A DNA stretch of 64,000 nucleotides from Litsea cubeba (taxonomy: Eukaryota > Streptophyta > Magnoliopsida > Laurales > Lauraceae): the NCBI GenBank assembly GCA_012931725.1, contig CM022946.1:75050189-75114188 (forward strand). Direction: 5' to 3'. The notes beneath the pieces are model-generated. The model had not been told where the DNA came from, did no database searches, and saw only the letters and a program-made list of their open reading frames with translations. Made by a program: the position numbers and the translations under genes. Shown one piece after another: positions 10,361 to 20,000 of this stretch. How positions within the stretch are numbered: the stretch's first letter is position 1; each line of letters opens with the position of its first letter.

Positions 10361-11159
10361 TGCAAAAAATGTAACTCACAAGAAGAGGGGGGGGGGGGGG
10401 GGATTGCCTGCACGGACTTATCCAAAGAGATTAGGAACACCGATGCCTGCGCTTGAAGCCTGAGAAAAGGGAGAAGAATAGTAGGTCAAAGGACCCTGGC
10501 TGTGGGTAGCGCAGGGCTCTCCGATGCCTAAGTTAGTGTGAGAACTAAGCAGAGGATGGAGATTTTTGGGGAAGAAGATGGGCATACCAGAGTGTTGTAT
10601 TCGTTGGCCCTCCTCTTGCTTTGGAGCTGTAGCTGTGCTTATATAGAAGAAGAGAGGAAAAGAAAGGGGACAAAGAGGTAGGAACTTGTCCCATCATAGC
10701 CCTCTTTGCCTTAATTGCAGTACCATCGGCCTATGGCTTAGCTCCTTGGGAGCTGTAGGAGCCGCTTCTGTTAGAGATATGGGCGGCTGTGATATTTCCA
10801 TACGCTTTATCACGTGACGGACTGTCCTTAGAGGTACAGCTGTCATATTCTCTTTGGTTAACCTTCTGGCACTGAGCTCAGGAGAGGCCTTGACCTGTTT
10901 GGTGATGTGGAGTTGGTTTAGTTGAATTAGGCCGGGACCGAGTCCTTCCAAAATGGGGAAGCTGGCCGAACTAGAGCAGTCTGGCACTGCTGGGCGTGCA
11001 TTGCTGAGGTGGAGGAGTTATGCATAGGAGGCGTGCAGCTTTCATCCGAGACCAAGGCGGGAGCATAAGACCGAGCCTGCCGGGATGGACTTGCTGGTGC
11101 GGGGGCCTGAGATGGAGCATCTCGGCCGGGACTCCGATGAGTTCGGGAATATCCCCACA
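10361..11159 (-). mobile_element. 3' LTR of gag-only Gypsy element
   Basis: On the minus strand the LTR would run from TGTGGGGATATTCCCG at 11159 to ...TTTTTTGCA at 10361, giving 799 bp with TG...CA ends. It is preceded on the minus strand by a polypurine tract (11160-11174). Its 3' 200 bp are repeated at 14203-14390 next to a PBS. It contains a TATATAAG box and a 16-G run (10387-10402) where the other copy has six G. The sequence just left, GTAAG at 10356-10360, is the candidate target duplication, but its partner is lost. Confidence 0.75.
10638..10645 (-). promoter_or_regulatory. TATA box of the gag-only element LTR
   Basis: TATATAAG on the minus strand lies about 275 bp before the LTR 3' end. 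It would drive transcription leftward. Confidence 0.55.
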
Positions 11160-11174
11160 TAATAACCCCCCAGC
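11160..11174 (-). promoter_or_regulatory. polypurine tract
   Basis: The minus strand reads GCTGGGGGGTTATTA immediately before the LTR start TGTGGGG. This is the expected place and composition for a plus-strand primer site. Confidence 0.65.
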
Positions 11175-11352
11175 TTCTGAGCTCTGAGAGTACTCTTTGA
11201 GGTCGGAAGCTAAGAAGGGAGGAGTTGTTGAGCTTGATAATCTTCAGTGTTTGGATTGTCGCCAACAGAGAGATCGAGACGTGACCAGCTGGTTCGTCAC
11301 CGGAGGTGTAGCCTCGTTGGAAGTATTCTAGTGATGCTGCCGAGGAGGCTAG

Positions 11353-11520
11353 CATTGCTGCCAACCTGGAAACTGGCACTGCTACCGAGCTAGAGACTGA
11401 CACTGCTGCCGAGCTAGAGACTGGCATTGTTGCCGAGCTGGAGAATGTCATTGCTGCCGAGCTGGAGACTGGCACTGCTGCCGAGCTGGGAACTGGCACT
11501 GCTGCCGAGCTGGGTGTAGC
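11353..11520. repeat. 24-bp minisatellite, seven copies
   Basis: CACTGCTGCCGAGCTGGAGA-type units recur every 24 bp (starts 11353, 11377, 11401, 11425, 11449, 11473, 11497). Because 24 is a multiple of three, the minus strand reads as an eight-residue repeat (SSAAVPVS) without stops. Confidence 0.9.
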
Positions 11521-11713
11521 TGAGAACCGAGACGTGACCAACCGGTTCGTCACCAAAGGTGCAGTCTCGTTTGCCTACGATATGGTACTGATACCGAGAT
11601 GTGCTCGCGGCCGAGACCAGCATGAGGCCGAGGAGGTGATATGGAACAATCTCTTCGGCATTCTTGTTGAGCTGCCATTGGTCGAGGTGGAGATGTGGGC
11701 CGAGGCAGAGGAG

Positions 11714-11861
11714 TCTGGACGGTACGCCAGAGCAGTCTCTTTGGCGTTGGCGGAGATGGAGAAGCCTGGGCGGTACGCCAGAGCAGTCTCTTTGGCGTTG
11801 GCCGAGATGGAGAAGCCTAGACGGTATGCCAGAGCAGTCTCTTTGGCCGAGGTGAACCCAG
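11714..11861. repeat. 51-bp tandem repeat, three copies
   Basis: GGTACGCCAGAGCAGTCTCT recurs at 11721, 11772 and 11823 (the last as GGTATGCC). The unit equals 17 codons and is nearly identical in the first two copies. Confidence 0.9.
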
Positions 11862-11909
11862 AATTTCGAGGATCTCAGCTGCGCGAACCTGGTCCAGGAT
11901 CGATCTTGG

Positions 11910-12560
11910 GGGGTGTATGAACCCAGAGTTTTGGGAACGACTGGGTGTATGAACCCTAAGTTAGTCCCTGGGTGCGTGAACCCAAAGTTTAGGGAAGACT
12001 GGTTGTTTGAACTCGAGGTCAGTCCCAGGGTGTATGAACCCAAAGTTTTAGGAGTGACTAGGTGTATGAACCCTAAGTCAGTCCCTGGGTGCGTGAACCC
12101 AAAGTTTAGGGAAGACTGGGTGTATGAACCCGAGGTCAGTCCCAGGGTGTATGAACCCAAAGTTTTAGGAGCGACTGGGTGTATGAAACCTAAATCAGTC
12201 CCTGGGTGCGTGAAACCAAAGTTTAGGGAAGACTGGGTGTATGAACCCAAGGTCAGTCCCAGGGTGTATGAACCCAAAGTTTTAGGAGCGACTGGGTGTA
12301 TGAACCCTAAGTCAGTCCCTGGGTGCGTGAACCCAAAGTTTAGGGAAGACTGGGTGCATGAACCCAAGGTCAGTCCCAGGGTTTATGAACCCGAAGTTTT
12401 AGGAGCGACTGGGTGTATGAACCCTAAGTCAGTCCCTGGGTGTGTGAACCCAAAGTTTAGGGAAGACTGGGTGTATGAACCCAAGGTCAGTCCCAGGGTG
12501 TATGAACCCGAAGTTTTAGGAGCGACTGGGTGTATGAACCCTAACTCAGTCCCTTTGGCG
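11910..12560. repeat. 117-bp higher-order tandem repeat, about 5.5 copies
   Basis: The basic word GGGTGTATGAACCC occurs about every 27-32 bp, and four related words make a 117-bp unit. GGGTGTATGAACCCAAAG (or a variant) starts at 12028, 12145, 12262, 12379 and 12496, exactly 117 bp apart. The unit is 39 codons, so both strands stay open for more than 200 codons. The repeat lies between gag and the PPT of the minus-strand element, where pol would be expected. Confidence 0.92.
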
Positions 12561-13120
12561 CTGGCCGAGATGGAGAAGCCTGGGTGTATGAACCCGAGGG
12601 CAGTCTCTTTGGCGCTGGCCGAGACCAATCATGAGGCCGAACCTGCGTGAAGTGCGTAGCTAGCACGAGGGTGACACCAGCATGAGGTCGAGAATCTGGC
12701 GCTGCTGCCGCGATGCACGAAGTCGAGATCTGGCACGTAGCCGAGACTCAAGAGATCGAGATCTGGCGCGCGGCCGAGATGCAGGCGCACGGGGCTCCGG
12801 ATGACCAATGGCGGTAGAGGACCGTGCAATCAAGGCTGACAGCAGAGGACCGTGCCGTCGGAATGACGGTAGAGGGTCGTACGATCGAAGCCGACAATAG
12901 AGGGTCGTGCTGTTGTCATCAAAGCTGACGGCGCCATCGAAGTTAACAGTAGAGGACCGTGCCGCCAGAGATGACGGTAGAGGGTCGTGCGATCGAAGCT
13001 GACGGGCGGTCGAAGCTAAGTGATGATAGGAGACATCTAGCTGCCTCCCGAGCTGGAGGAGACTTACTCCGAGCTGGAAGCTGTCTGTTCGTTTTCGTAG
13101 AGGTTGAAATGCTCCTGAGC
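12561..13120. repeat. imperfect short repeats downstream of gag
   Basis: Words such as AGAGGACCGTGCCG, ATGACGGTAGAGGGTCGT and GATCGAAGCTGACG recur four to five times between 12815 and 13015 at irregular spacing. The left part repeats GAGATCTGGCGC. No protein domain is visible in any frame. Confidence 0.6.
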
Positions 13121-14149
13121 TTAGGCTTCATCTACTTCTTGCCTGACGAACTGGTTTACCCTGGTCATCAATGCTGCCATAGTGACCACGGGATGCATGA
13201 CCAAGTCTCTCCGAAGCTCGTTGCCTGGTAGGAGGGCTTGTTGGAAAGACATGACTGCTATTATATTTGAGGCATTTTCGATCTGGCTGTAGACAGTCCA
13301 GAACCTTTTGGCGAATTGCATGACGTTCTCGGTCTGCTTCATTCTGAGTGCCATCAGGTAGGCGGCCGACCTGGGGATGACCCTGTGGGCCTGGAACTTT
13401 GTCATGAAGGAATTCTGGAGCTGTTGCCAACTTTTGATCGATCCTTGGGGGAGTGCGCAGAACCACTTTAGGGGGAGGTCCCCGAGGCTGGAAGAGAAGA
13501 CTCTGCAGCTCAGGTGGCCTGCATCGCCCCACACCGACATCCTCTGAGTGAAGTGCCGGAGGTGTGCTACTGGGTCGGAGGTCCCATCGTAAATGACAAA
13601 CCTCGGGACGCTGAAATCTTCAGGAAGGGGAAAGTTTCTGATTTCTGGAGAGAGGGGAGACGTGCCGAGATCGTGAGAATTTAGCAGAGCTCGAGTGAGA
13701 CTGGCCATCTCCAAATTCCGCTAAACTGCTTGCTCGATGTGTTGATCAAGCCAATCTTTTGGCTTTTGCCTTCGCCTTTTTGAGGAATTAGAGGGCGGAG
13801 CAGAGGTTGCTCCTCTGTCTTGTATCTGCTGCTGAAGTTGACGGATTAACTCGTCCTGCGCTTGTATGGTAAGGCTTTGGGCCCTGATCTTTGCGAGAAG
13901 CGGGTTGTCGGCGTCAATCTGATGATGGGGTTCGTCTGGCTGGGATTCCTTTTGCTGGGAAAACCCTAGTCGAAGGCCATGCCGCCGGGAAGGTGTCGTC
14001 CGTCCCGTTGAGGATGAACCTGGCTGGAATTCCTACCTGTGGATGCCCGCTGAACCAGACCTTGCCCCGGACCTTCCCTGACGGGGGACCGGCGACAGCT
14101 GCATTGGCAGTGTTGATGGTTCTTTCCCTTTTTCGGTTCTTCGAGGCAT
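13121..14149 (-). pseudogene. gag: Ty3/Gypsy gag, broken
   Basis: This is the capsid gene of a plant Gypsy element. The best-kept part (13714 down to 13121, 197 codons) has the retrotransposon gag signature: FPLPEDFSVPRFVIYDGTSD, HLRHF, then LPLKWFCALPQGSIKSWQQL and MTKFQAHR. Upstream, a glutamine-rich stretch (QAQDELIRQLQQQIQ) predicts a short coiled coil and is separated from the capsid part by an in-frame TAG near 13724. Further upstream the N-terminal text NTANAAVAGPP...GIPARFILNG is in another frame from the ATG at 14149. No zinc knuckle, protease or polymerase follows. The gene is therefore inactive as read, and the element looks gag-only. Confidence 0.8.
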
Positions 14150-14180
14150 GGTGTTTGGGAAGATGACTTTTTGATCTTTT

Positions 14181-14196
14181 CCCACAGACGGCGCCA
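14181..14196 (-). promoter_or_regulatory. primer-binding site
   Basis: The minus strand reads TGGCGCCGTCTGTGGG, the classic PBS and leader start of many plant Gypsy elements. It lies six bases after the LTR end CA at 14203. Confidence 0.85.
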
Positions 14197-14202
14197 ATTA
14201 AG

Positions 14203-14390
14203 TGAAAAAAATATAACTCACAAGAAGAGGGGGGTGCCTGCACGAACTTATCCAAAGAGATTAAGAACACCGATGCCTGCGCCTGAAGCCTGAGAAAAGG
14301 AAGAAGAATAGTAGGTTAGAGGACCCTAGCTGTGGGCAGCGCAGGGCTCTCTGATGCCTAAGTTAGTGTGAGAACTAAGCAGAGGATGGA
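14203..14390 (-). mobile_element. truncated 5' LTR of gag-only element
   Basis: This is the counterpart of 10361-10560 with a handful of substitutions and a shorter G run. Similarity stops sharply after AGAGGATGGA at 14390, where unrelated integrase sequence on the opposite strand begins. About 600 bp of U3 are missing, so the element cannot have a normal right boundary or target duplication. Confidence 0.8.
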
Positions 14391-15605
14391 CATTTTTACG
14401 CTGAAGATCCAAAAGAGAGCCCCAAGGCGAACCCCAAGCTTTCATTTGGATATTCCTTCAAAAATCCTTTACAGGAAATCCTTCAACGGAGTACTTCTAC
14501 GCTGCTTGTCACAACAAGAGGCTGAAGAAACACTCAAAGAAGTTCATGCTGGTCTTTGCGGAGCTCATCAGGCTGGACCTAAGCTCTATGATCAGATAAA
14601 AAGGTTAGGATATTACTGGCCTACCATGGTAGCCGACGCAATGCAATTTGCTAAGCGCTGCCAACAATGCCAAGTTCGTGGAGATTACATTCACATGCCT
14701 CCAGAATGGCTGCATCCTACAACGATCTCATGGCCTTTCGAAGCCTGGGTATGGACATCATAGGCCCTATTTCTCCCCCTTCGAGCAAAGGTCATCGCTT
14801 CATCTTCGCCGCTACGGGTTATTTCTCCAAGTGGTCAGAAGCATTTGCGTTTAACGAAATGAAGACCTCATCAGTCCTTCAGTTCCTGCGCACCAACATC
14901 ATTTGTCGTTTCGGCATACCCAAAAGATTCGTCCATGATAACGGACCACAGTTCCGGGATCATCGATTCTACAGGTTCTGCGACAAATACAAAATCCAAA
15001 GCTGTCCTTCGACTCCGTACAATCCGGCAGCGAACGGGTTAGCAGAAGCTTTCAACAAGACACTCTGCAAAATCCTCAAAAAAATGGTCTCTAGTCACAA
15101 AAGAGACTGGAGCGACAAAATGTCTGAAGCTTTATGGGCCTATCGAACCACCGTTCGAGGACCAACCCATAGCACACCATTCTCCTTGGTCTATGGATGC
15201 GATGCTGTCGTACCCTTGGAAGTACAAATTCCTTCCTTGAGGGTATCCTTGCAAAATGACATGACTCAAGAAAGCAATGTCAAATTGCGACTCCATGAGC
15301 TGGACAATCTCGATGAGAGACGGCTCGAAGCTCAACAAAGCATTGAACTTTACCAAGCACGCATGGCAGGATCTTTCGATAAAAAGGTCAGGCAACGCGC
15401 CTACAAAAAGAGTGACTTGGTTCTTGCGGTAAAAAGACCAATGGTCTTCGCTCACAAGTCCAATGGCAAATTTGAGCCAAAATGGGAGGGACCCTACGTC
15501 ATCGACAAGGTTTTCTCCAATGGCGCATACGCACTCCTAAACATGGAAGGTGACAGATGTATGCTGCCCATCAATGGCAAGTTCTTAAAGCGGTACTACC
15601 CTTAA
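14391..15605 (+). pseudogene. Tat/Ogre-lineage Gypsy integrase, frameshifted
   Basis: The first frame (to about 14745) carries an HHCC zinc-finger region (EVHAGLCGAHQAG ... RCQQCQ). The second frame (to 15605) carries the catalytic core. It has GMDIIGPI with the first Asp (codon 14754), VHDNGPQF with the second, and AANGLAEAFNKTL with the Glu, separated from the second Asp by 35 residues. A WEGPYVI (GPY/F) motif and the C-terminal ending KRYYP close the protein. A frame change near 14740-14750 separates finger and core, so the gene is broken. Reverse transcriptase and RNase H are absent; the left side is cut at the junction with the gag-only element. Phrases such as PPSSKGHRFI and LGYYWPTMV are typical of the Tat lineage. 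Confidence 0.88.
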
Positions 15606-15959
15606 AGACTTACCCAACTGGGTAATAGCAATGCCTGTATGGCCAAAACCGGTTTCCAGGTACATGCTCGCTAAACCCACCCTTTTTTTTAGAATTCTCA
15701 TATCAAATGTTGAAATTTCTAGAAATTTAAAACAATGCTTACTTTCATCGTTTCATTGTTCAAAAAAAAAATATCCAAGTTTAGGAACCTTTCCCTAACT
15801 TGACCAAATCTTCAACCCTTGAACCCAAAATTCATGGTTTGAAACAAAATCCGGATTCAGGGACTTCCAACCTAGTCCACCCTGCCTTTTACCGCGAAAA
15901 ATGGTTTTAGGTCAAAACTTATGACCCTCGTGTCTTTAAACAAAAAAAAAATGGTTTTT
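15606..15959. other. non-coding region after integrase
   Basis: About 350 bp with no recognisable gene. It is AT-rich with A and T runs and is presumably part of the internal 3' region of the Tat-like element. Confidence 0.5.
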
Positions 15960-16425
15960 CAAAAAAACCGCGAGGAAGCGACGCTTAGTCGATACTCGCA
16001 CAAATCGGAAGCATATGAACCATGTTCGACACTTCCAAAATCGCAGGAAAGCGACATTTCGTCGATACCTGCAAAATCCAAAACTGTGGAGACGCAACAT
16101 TTCAGTTGATATCCACAACCCAAATTTCAAAGGTTCGAAAAAACCTAACCATGGAGACGCAACATTTCAGTTGATATCCATAACTCAAAGGTTCGAGAAA
16201 ACCACAAATTTCAAAAATCGTGGGGAAACGACATCAAGTCAGTACCCGCAAAACCAAAATTTTTGAAAAGCAGGGATGCGACATTCCATCGATACTTGCA
16301 CCCAAATCCGCGAGGATGCGACATTCCATCGATACTCGCAACCGAATGAGCAAGGATGCGACATTCCATCGATACTTGCAAGAACATTCAGCAGGGAGGC
16401 GACTTTTAGTCGATACTTGCATTTT
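15960..16425. repeat. imperfect repeats with hairpin core GCGACATT...TCGATAC
   Basis: Eight or nine units carry a pattern like GCGAGGATGCGACATTCCAT, then CGATACTCGC. The two ends (GCGAG and CTCGC; GCGA and TCG) can pair to form a small stem. Spacing is irregular at first and about 52-58 bp for the last three units (near 16273, 16309 and 16349). Flanks between the cores are unrelated. Confidence 0.7.
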
Positions 16426-16434
16426 TGAAAACCA

Positions 16435-16750
16435 AACCGGCTATAAATGCCACCAAAGCAGGCTATAAATGCCACAAACCGGCTATTAATGCCACAAAAC
16501 AAAACCGGCTATCAATGCCACAAACAAAAAAAATTGGCTTTCAAAAAACCCGGCTATCAATGCCACAAACTCAGCTATCAATGCCACCAAAAACCGGCTA
16601 TAGATGCCACAAAACAAACCGGCTATCAATGCCACCAAAACCGGCTATCAATGCCACAAATCGGCTATCAATGCCACAAAAAAAAGAAAGCTGGCTCTCA
16701 TGCCAAAATTGGCTTCCATGCCACAAACAAAAACCTGGCTTCCATGCCAA
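16435..16750. repeat. about 20-bp minisatellite CCGGCTATCAATGCCACAAA
   Basis: More than ten copies of GGCTATxAATGCCAC are spaced 20-45 bp apart, then degrade to GGCTTCCATGCCA near the right end. The same word appears as CGGCTATAAACGCC in the LTR at 24976-25045. Confidence 0.85.
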
Positions 16751-16800
16751 AACAATCATTTGACAAAAGATTTTCACAAAATGACAAACCTTTTGATCAA

Positions 16801-16940
16801 ATCCCATTTAGCAATTACTTTTATCACAAAAAGATTCAAGTGAGCGTAGGGATAACAAAAAAAGAAGAGCATCCCATTTAGCAATTACTTTTATCACAAA
16901 AAGATTCAAGTGAGCGTAGGGATAACAAAAAAAGAGAGTA
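16801..16940. repeat. 70-bp tandem duplication
   Basis: ATCCCATTTAGCAATTACTT starts at 16801 and again at 16871. About 66 of 70 bases appear identical, differing only near the A-rich end. Confidence 0.9.
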
Positions 16941-17098
16941 CCAAAAAATATATATATATATACATGTGGTACCAAAAAAAAAAAAGAGAAAGTGTTCACA
17001 AGCACTACAAAAAATAAAAGTACCAAAAAAAAAATACAAGTGGTACCAAAAAAAAGAGAGAAGGATGGTTTCTGTAAAAAAAAAATATATACAGGAGC
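16941..17098. repeat. low-complexity A-rich tract with GTACCAAAAA repeats
   Basis: GTACCAAAAA-type words recur four or five times, together with a short TATATATATATA run. This would lie in the 3' flank of the antisense gene, where T-rich transcript sequence would be produced. Confidence 0.6.
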
Positions 17099-20000
17099 TC
17101 AATCAAAAATGGTCTCCAGCCAAGAGTTCAGCTCCTCAAGCAAACTTTTAGCCTCAGCCGTCAAGGATTCCAAGGCACGCTTCTTCAGGAACCTGCCATG
17201 AGATGCTGGAGTGGGCTGTACCCCTTCTTTCGCACCAGGAAGCTTACCTCGAGCAGTTTGCCATTGTTTCTCCTCATCAGACTTCCTTTTGAGAACCTGA
17301 TTGGCATCTGCAACCTGGTGAATCAGAGCACTCTCCCTGTCGCGAGCCTCTACTATGGCAGTCCACTTGGCAGCGACTTGTGCCTGCAGATGCTCAAGAC
17401 GTTTCCTGGCCTCATCGACCTCCCTGTCAAGGATGTTAAGGTCATGTGTCAGCCTGATGATGGTTAGCTCTTCTAAGTTCTTCTTTCGGACTGCCTGCTT
17501 CTTGCTTTCTGTAGCCTCATCCAGGTCAGACTTAGCCTTATCAGCAGGGTCCAGGAACATCTCCTTGAAGAACTGGTCATCAGCCAAACCCACGGTCTCA
17601 AACCACTTGTCACCCAGTGCAATGATCCTATCAACGATCGCCTTGGCACCTGTGACATCCAGACCAGCCTCTTCAGCATCACTGAGAATCTCCTGCACAT
17701 GCTGGATCATGCCAAATCCGACTTCCAAGTGCCCAGAAAAGAGAGTCTCAATCCAAGAGTTCAGAACTCGCACCACCACCTTCTTCGCAAAAAGAAGTGA
17801 TGGCCCAGCTGAAGATTCGCCCAACTCCGTTGGTCGGCTACTCATATCATCATCTGTTGGAAGAGTAACAAAAGAACTCTTTCCAGCTGAAGCTACTCCT
17901 GCTCGGGAAGGAATCTCAGCGCGAGGAATCTCCTCAACATTGTCAGAGCTGGTCCTAGGAATCTCTACCTCTGGATCAACCTCTGGCATCCCTTGCCCTG
18001 GAAGCGACGGATCCTCCTCTGCCACTTCAAAACCTGCCAAAGAAACACAAAAAGGTATGAATATAATCCTGTTTAAAAATCATTATCAGGGTTATAACTA
18101 CAAAATACCTTCTTCGACGACTGGCGGAACATTTTCCTCCTCCATGAACTCATCGGAAGCATCATCAACATTTGCGTCCATCGATGGTTCAAAGTCATCG
18201 GAATCCTGTGGCAAGTCAGCTGGCAAAAAAAATGTGTTAGCAAACCAAGTCACAGACAAGAAAAAAGAAAAAAAAAGAAGTCATACCAATTGGAGACTCT
18301 GGAATCACTCCAGAGTCCCTCGGTTCTTCTTCAGGTGCCTCGACAGGATCCGTCACCACCTCAACGATCGGAACCTCAGGCATCATCAAGTCTTCCTCTG
18401 CTAAAAAAAGAAAGAAAAGAAAAGCAGAAACAAGAAGCAAATCATAACATGGAAAAAATCCCATGAAAAGAAATGGAAAGAGAAAATGGAAGAATCATAC
18501 CTTCACCGACGGTCTCTTCTTCTCGGCTTCTCTTCTCTACAGGCTCGTCAGCATCCACTGGCACATCCTCATTGATAGTAAGAGGAACTTCCAAGTCAGG
18601 AGAGTCCTCATGCTGCCCCTTGCTGCGATGATGACTCCTCCCCCTCTTACTCCGGCGGGCTCGCTTCTTAGAAGAACCTGCCCCGCTGTCAGAGTCAGGT
18701 TTCCCACTTGACTCCTCAATGGATGGTCTGCTCTTGCCAGTAGACTCCACGGAAGCTCGCCTCTGTGCCGCTTGCATCCAAGCGCCAAGTTCGGCTTCCT
18801 CCTGTTCTAGCTGCTCTAAAGCCTCATCAGGTATTTCTCGAACAGCTTCAGAACCAATGACGCCCTGGTCACCGAGAAAGCCTATCTTGTGCTTCTCTCC
18901 AGAAAGGAAGGCCCAAACTTCCTCTCGCCGGACGCCATCCGACTTTCCAAGGCCCTTTCCAGATGCCAGCATCACATCAAGCTCCTTCTTGGAAAGCCCC
19001 CGATATGCCGAAAAGCTCTCCGCGAACCACTTCGCAAAGCCGGCAGTCCGGGAAGTCAGCAAAACAGGATAAGAAATCATGGCTGTAGTGTCTTCAGCAC
19101 TATAAAAAGCCCATGCATTTCTCCCGTCCTGTAAGCCTCCAAAGCGCTTCACCATGCTTGAAGGCGCTCCAACAACGCCTTGAGAAAAGCCCAGCTGCAA
19201 AGCAAAGCGAGAGGGTACATACGGCTGGATGTCAACGAAAAGATGTCTACGGTACACCATCGTGCCGACACGTATGCTGAAAAGCCACTCTCTCTCTGCA
19301 TTCGTCAAGGAATAATGCCTTCCCGACCCCGCCCTGGTAGAGTCTCGGGAGGCACCAAAATCAAAAGCCTTCTTCCGTAACTCTGGAGAAAGCTTCACTG
19401 AAGACTGCCCCATCTCGACGTCCCTGAACCGTCGGATCCTCATGCGTGCAAATAAAAGTGATTCGGACACGGCTTTGCCCTTAGCTAGTCGAATCATCAG
19501 AGGATCATCATCCTGTGCAGCACCCAGCCGGTGGAAGCCAGGACAGTGGTACACATACCACGAATAAAAGATATGGGCTGAAAATACCCTATTCATGGGA
19601 AGCCCAAGCCGAACCAAAAAAGCAGCAGCCTGCAGTTCGGTACACAGGTAGGAGTAAAGAGCTGGCACCAAAGCAAGCTGCTCTCCAAACGCCATCTGAC
19701 AAGCTGGAAAAATACAATGCGGCCTGATGTGCGTTCCATCTCCTCCAGCAAAAACAGCCTCACCAAGCCAATAAGTGAGGTAAATAGCGAGATCTCTCCG
19801 TAGTGCAATGTCAGGACATATGGCATTTGTACTTGCGCAGAAATCTCTCAACTCTTCTTGCATGGCCAAGATCTTCTTTGAACTTGGATCCTGAGCTCTG
19901 GCTTCTTGGGTCACGCTATCAGAAGACTCCCTGCTATCAAAAAAGTTGGGGAATGAAGAGCTAAAACTCTTCCAACTGCTGGATCTAACTTTCAAACCCT

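Noticed and set aside
11913..12650. 245-codon plus-strand frame and a 317-codon minus-strand frame over the 117-bp repeat
   Set aside because: Both strands are open because the unit length is a multiple of three and lacks stops; no domain and no start context.
13128..13532. 134-codon minus-strand frame overlapping gag
   Set aside because: It is a shadow of gag in another frame.
15960..16425. CRISPR-like repeat and spacer look
   Set aside because: Repeats are diverged, spacing varies, there are no cas genes, and the context is a plant retrotransposon.
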